Below are positions 9,101 to 12,394 of a stretch of 12,394 bases of DNA, in pieces. This DNA is from Pleurotus ostreatus/Saccharomyces cerevisiae fusant (lineage: Eukaryota; Opisthokonta): the NCBI GenBank assembly GCA_024196135.1, contig JAMQCK010001069.1, forward strand, positions 1 through 12,394, given 5' to 3'. The translations under genes were made by a program, and so were the position numbers. The notes under the pieces were generated by a model. The model was given only the letters and a program-made list of their open reading frames with translations, ran no database searches and was not told the DNA's origin. Within the stretch, counting starts at the first letter, position 1. Each line of letters starts with the position of its first letter.

Positions 9101-10119
9101 TCACGTATTCACTTCCAGGATCGCGTCCTCTGCCCGTGAAAGTATGCGAGTTGTCTGGCGTCGCGTGAACTGGTATACGGCGTATAGCGCCCTTCGTCTG
9201 GGTCAGCGAGGCCGACCACAATCGGTAAGGAAGAGAGAGCTCACCTGAAGGCGCCCACCAGCAAGAGTCCAATGATCAGAAGAGCTGCGATATCGCCGCC
9301 GCCTCCCCTCGTCCTTCTGCGTGCACGGTACCGCGCCAGCCAGTGTACAGGCGCAAGGTAGCCCACAGTGAAGAGCATCTGTATGAGCGACCCCGCACCG
9401 ACGACGGGTAGCCCGAGGACAAACCGCCGCAATAACCGCATGACCAAGCCGGGCTTACCCCGCGGGGTCGGCACCTTCAGCGGCGGCAAGCGTGCATCCT
9501 GTGTACGGGTAGGTCTTCCGTAGGCAGCTTGGTCAAGGAGGGTGGTAACGTCTCCGTCTTGCAGGATACGGAGAGCTGCGCGTATGAGATCGCGCATGAG
9601 GTCGTATGGGGCGACGTAGAAGGGGCCGCCGTAGTACCAGATGCTGTAGCCTGAATCTTCGTCCAGTCTACCCATCAGGTAGGTCGTCACGACGCTGGAG
9701 AGCATGACGAGGGAGACAAAGAGGATCCCGGATATAGCGCCAATGATTACTGAGGACAGATAAATATAATGAGATGGATAGCATACAAAGGGAACGCACC
9801 TGGATTTGTGGCTATACCCACGGCGCGTGTCCGCGCGACGCGGTACTGATAGTGACATTGTGGGCACTCATAGAACGCCTTCGACGAGGTAGAGGAGAAA
9901 CGCCATCGCTTCAGACACTCAACATGCACATACTGCGCTTGGAGGCGGGCTCAGCGACCGCGCCACGCGGGAACAAGGCGGATGCTCAACTGAGATGGAT
10001 CCCCTGCATAGACAAGGGCGTATCAGACGACCAAGCTCGCCCTCAACTTCAGGGCCGTCCAGACAGATACGGCATTGCTTCTGAGGACCGTTGTCGCTGT
10101 CGGCAGCAGCGTCGGACAT
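9101..10119 (-). CDS. RING-CH (RINGv) membrane E3 ubiquitin ligase, MARCH5-like (285 aa, 4 exons)
   Basis: Exons on the - strand: 9991-10119, 9800-9932, 9245-9749, 9101-9191; total 858 nt. The RING-CH zinc finger is complete: C16-x2-C19, C36-x-C38, seven residues, H46-x2-C49, sixteen residues, C66-x2-C69, with W53 in its expected place. This C4HC3 form recruits E2 enzymes. Hydrophobic segments follow at about 88-112, 197-223 and 240-262, so the protein is anchored in a membrane. The C-terminus (GAFRALYAVYQ, then AEDAILEV) resembles the end of MARCH5 of the mitochondrial outer membrane, which I recall but could not align. The last intron (9192-9244) is inferred: the frame otherwise stops at TGA 9241-9243, but that TGA lies inside a perfect GTGAGC donor, and joining continues the helix. 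A CAG acceptor at 9198 would add two residues. Substrate and organelle are uncertain. Confidence 0.87.
9192..9244 (-). other. Last intron of the RING-CH gene, containing an immediate in-frame stop
   Basis: The donor is CAG/GTGAGC, the branch is GCTGAC, and the acceptor is CGAAG at 9192. A nearer CAG at 9198 sits only a few bases past the branch A and is also in frame. If this intron is kept, the protein ends after G-A-F-R (256 residues) and loses 29 C-terminal residues. Confidence 0.7.
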
Positions 10120-10497
10120 GACAGTAAGCAGCAGGGAACGTTCGAGGCGGTACCCCCGCGTGATCGTCGGGACGTGTAACGTCGGTCCGCGTATCCGGTA
10201 TACCGGCGCCTATTCTTCAGGCGATAAATTCGTCAAAGCATTCAAGTAGCTAGCATCGTCCGAGCGAGCGTACCGACATCGGTAGATAATTAGTGAGTAC
10301 TAGACAAGAAGATGTAGTAGCGTGGGTGCTGAAAACAAGGGAATGATGTTGCAAACGAGTCCATCGTCTGAAGTGCAAGTAATAGATAGTAGTGGATACA
10401 TTCCTGGCGAACATGAAGGCGGTCGATGTTGCACGGCAGCAGGAGGGGTAACATTATCATGATTGAGGGGCAAGGTTGCGATTGGGAAGCAGGATAC
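10120..10497. other. Intergenic region between the RING-CH and rhomboid genes
   Basis: 378 bp between two genes on the same strand. It holds the 3' end of the rhomboid gene and the upstream region of the RING-CH gene. No TATA box was found. Two CGG/CCG dyads lie close to the RING-CH start and are listed separately. No other gene seen. Confidence 0.45.
10195..10206. promoter_or_regulatory. 12-bp perfect palindrome with CGG-N4-CCG, RING-CH promoter
   Basis: CCGGTATACCGG, 76 bp upstream of the RING-CH ATG. Inverted CGG/CCG triplets are the usual target of fungal Zn2Cys6 regulators, and a second dyad, CGG-N5-CCG, lies at 10148-10158. Palindromes of this length also occur by chance a few times in a window this size. 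Confidence 0.3.
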
Positions 10498-12394
10498 TCA
10501 TAGCAGAAGGCCGTCAAGGAGGGTAAGACCAAGGTCGCGAGTCGCCTTGGTAGTCACAGTTGTGTTCGTCAAGCCGGTCCTGCGAGCAGTGTCAGCGGTT
10601 GAGGAGTAAAGATGTGAGTTGGACTAACCCCTTGCAGTGGTTGTTCGCATCCGTAGGCCAGCAAGACAAGTACCGGCAGCCAGGGCATGAAGCGTATGGG
10701 TCCGACGTGTAGAAGTTCCTGCAACGATTCAGCCTCGACGACTTCGAAATACAAATGTGAAGCATACCTCGTCAGAACCACGAACAAGACAATTGCTAGA
10801 GGTATAGCAGCCAAACGGAAAGCCCACATGACGAACTGCAAAAGCGTATGAAGAAAGCCTCGCGAAGAGCAATCATTTGTTCTTACCTTGTGCCGCTTCG
10901 TCTCCGAGATGACGGGATAGAAAATCGTGCCAACCAGGAGGCCAAGCAAGAAACCACCCAAATGAGCTGCGTATGGTCAGTATTGGCCTCAAAGCTAGTG
11001 AGATTACTGGCACTCACCAAAGTTATCGACATATGGGATGAAACCGATGGCGATACCGATTGCAAGCTCGATGATCATGAAAATAAGCTGAAAGGACAGG
11101 TATGAGCGGGGGCGAGGTCAGTCTGAATTCGTCGCAGCCGTACCTTTCGCACTGGCCTGTACTGATACTTCCAATGCGCGAACAAGTCGACCCAGGTGAC
11201 TGCTATAGTACCGAAGATGGCACCAGACGCGCCAACGGACGGAATGCCCACAAGCGCGAAGTTGCCACCAAGGATGTTACTATGAGCAACAGAGATCAGT
11301 CTGCGCCCGCCGCAGGGAGTTTTCGTCACTCACCCAAAGATCCCTGCGGCAAAGTAGGTCAAAAAGAACCCTCCAGATCCCATTTCCCGCTCGATCTGGT
11401 CAGAGTGTCAGTAAAAGCTCTCAGCGAGAGAACTACGACCCACCTGCGCGCTGACCGTAACCTGCGCAAACATGTTGAGGATCAAGTGGACGATACCAGC
11501 GTGCAAGAAGATGGGGGTGATGAAGCGGAACCACTGGTTGGGCTCCTTGTCGTGGAAGCCGCCGAACCCGCAGAGCTCCTCGATTGTGCAGTAAGTGGCA
11601 TCGTTGAGGTCCGTCGTGTTCATGCATGGCAACTCGAAAGAGGGTGGTATATCGTCGACCAGCTTCATGCATGGGGGGAATCGCGCGCCGACATTGATCA
11701 GCGCCGAAGACGAGGGGCCAAGCATGGGGTTCACAGTCGGCTTGAACGAGACTGGGTTGTGCTGCTCGCGGTAGTTCACGACGCACTCGTAGATCATCAC
11801 GCCGACCATCGCCGCAGTCAGCCCCCAGACGACAAACGGATACCGCTGGCGCCCGATCCCGCGCTTCTTGTCCTCGATGCGCTGGTCCAAGGGGTATTTG
11901 CCACTCGAAAGGAAACGCGCGAAGGGCCCGCGCTTCTCCTCGGGGTCCATGCCGCGCGGCGCGTCCTGGTAGCCCATGCCCTCCATCCGCGAGCCGCGCT
12001 TGCCTGGCATGCCCGCCGCGTTCTGCATCAAGCTCGCGTCCGCGTCCTCGGACTGGGGATCGGGCTTCGTGTTGTAGTAGTTGAAGTTCTCGTCAACGTA
12101 GGACGTGAGGGGGCGGCTCGGCGTATAACTTGTGGCGCTCCTTGTCGACGCGGAGCGATACACGTTGGCGCCCGCGCCATCGAGCTTGGTGTGATCGAAG
12201 GCTTCGTCCTCTGGATGTTGTTGCGGATGCGGCTGCTTGTCGTCAGAGTACGGATTGAAGGCATCGTCGTAGTCGTAGCTGGGCGCCTTCCCGTGCGTCT
12301 CATAGGATGGCGCGCGTGCGAGCGTCGCGCTGCTCTCGCCGAACGATGTGTGCTGGGCGCCGTCGCCAAAGTGATCCGTACTCAGTCGCGTGGT
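10498..12394 (-). CDS. Rhomboid-family intramembrane serine protease (5' end outside window; 512 aa visible, 8 exons)
   Basis: Exons on the - strand: 11444-12394 (open to the right edge, no ATG found), 11334-11395, 11144-11279, 11018-11087, 10887-10966, 10768-10835, 10629-10718, 10498-10579. All seven introns are GT-AG, 48-56 nt. Numbering from the edge: residues 1-180 are a polar, Ser/Tyr/Pro-rich cytosolic part; TM1 about 185-206; a large loop with four Cys and the W-F-R motif; TM2 with HAGIVHLILN (H298, H303, N307); TM3; TM4 with GASG (catalytic S356); TM5; TM6 with AHLGG (catalytic H408); TM7 about 434-455. This is the eukaryotic 6+1 layout with all catalytic residues, so an active protease that cuts within membranes is expected. 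The tail has C467, C470, C475 and C484. Substrates are unknown. Confidence 0.93.

Noticed and set aside
9241..9243. TGA as the normal end of the RING-CH protein
   Set aside because: The stop sits inside a consensus GTGAGC donor, a branch and acceptor follow at the usual distance, and the spliced frame continues a plausible conserved helix.
8688..9272. Open frame of 194 codons on the - strand
   Set aside because: It runs out of frame through the last RING-CH exon and intron and has no domain; the RING-CH frame explains the right part better.

Overview
The window looks like nuclear DNA from a basidiomycete fungus, most likely a mushroom-forming Agaricomycete and perhaps a polypore. That placement is inferred. 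The visible support is GC-rich coding sequence, genes broken by many tiny introns (about 46-67 nt, with GTRNGY-type donors and CTGAC/CTAAC-type branch sites), intronless F-box-like genes with acidic tails, and a Con-6 gene. I see no transposon, virus, CRISPR array or rRNA/tRNA gene.

Left part, + strand (1-2452). The 3' end of one F-box/LRR-like gene runs in from the left edge (3-575). After about 500 bp comes a complete intronless paralogue (1076-2452). The two share a C-terminal module but end in different low-complexity tails, so they are a local tandem duplication.

Centre, + strand (2674-7617). A 20-exon gene encodes a 1328-residue large nucleoporin of the Nup155/Nup170 family: N-terminal beta-propeller, then alpha-solenoid. 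All 19 introns can be placed by reading frame. Eighteen are GT-AG and one is GC-AG. It converges with the next gene across a 230 bp gap.

Right part, - strand (12394-7848). Three genes run leftwards. At the right edge is a rhomboid-type intramembrane serine protease, missing its N-terminus, with the GASG serine, the HLGG histidine and a cysteine-rich C-terminal tail. Next is a RING-CH membrane E3 ubiquitin ligase of 285 residues that resembles MARCH5. Last is a small two-motif Con-6 (conidiation-specific protein 6) gene with a clear TATA box.

The genes do not form an obvious single pathway. The neighbouring rhomboid protease and membrane E3 ligase both act in membrane-protein quality control or regulated proteolysis, which is suggestive only. 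I did not find a convincing new system. The points most worth a second look are the diverged tails of the F-box pair, the cysteine-rich rhomboid tail, and the RING-CH gene, where retention of the last intron would cut off a MARCH5-like C-terminus.
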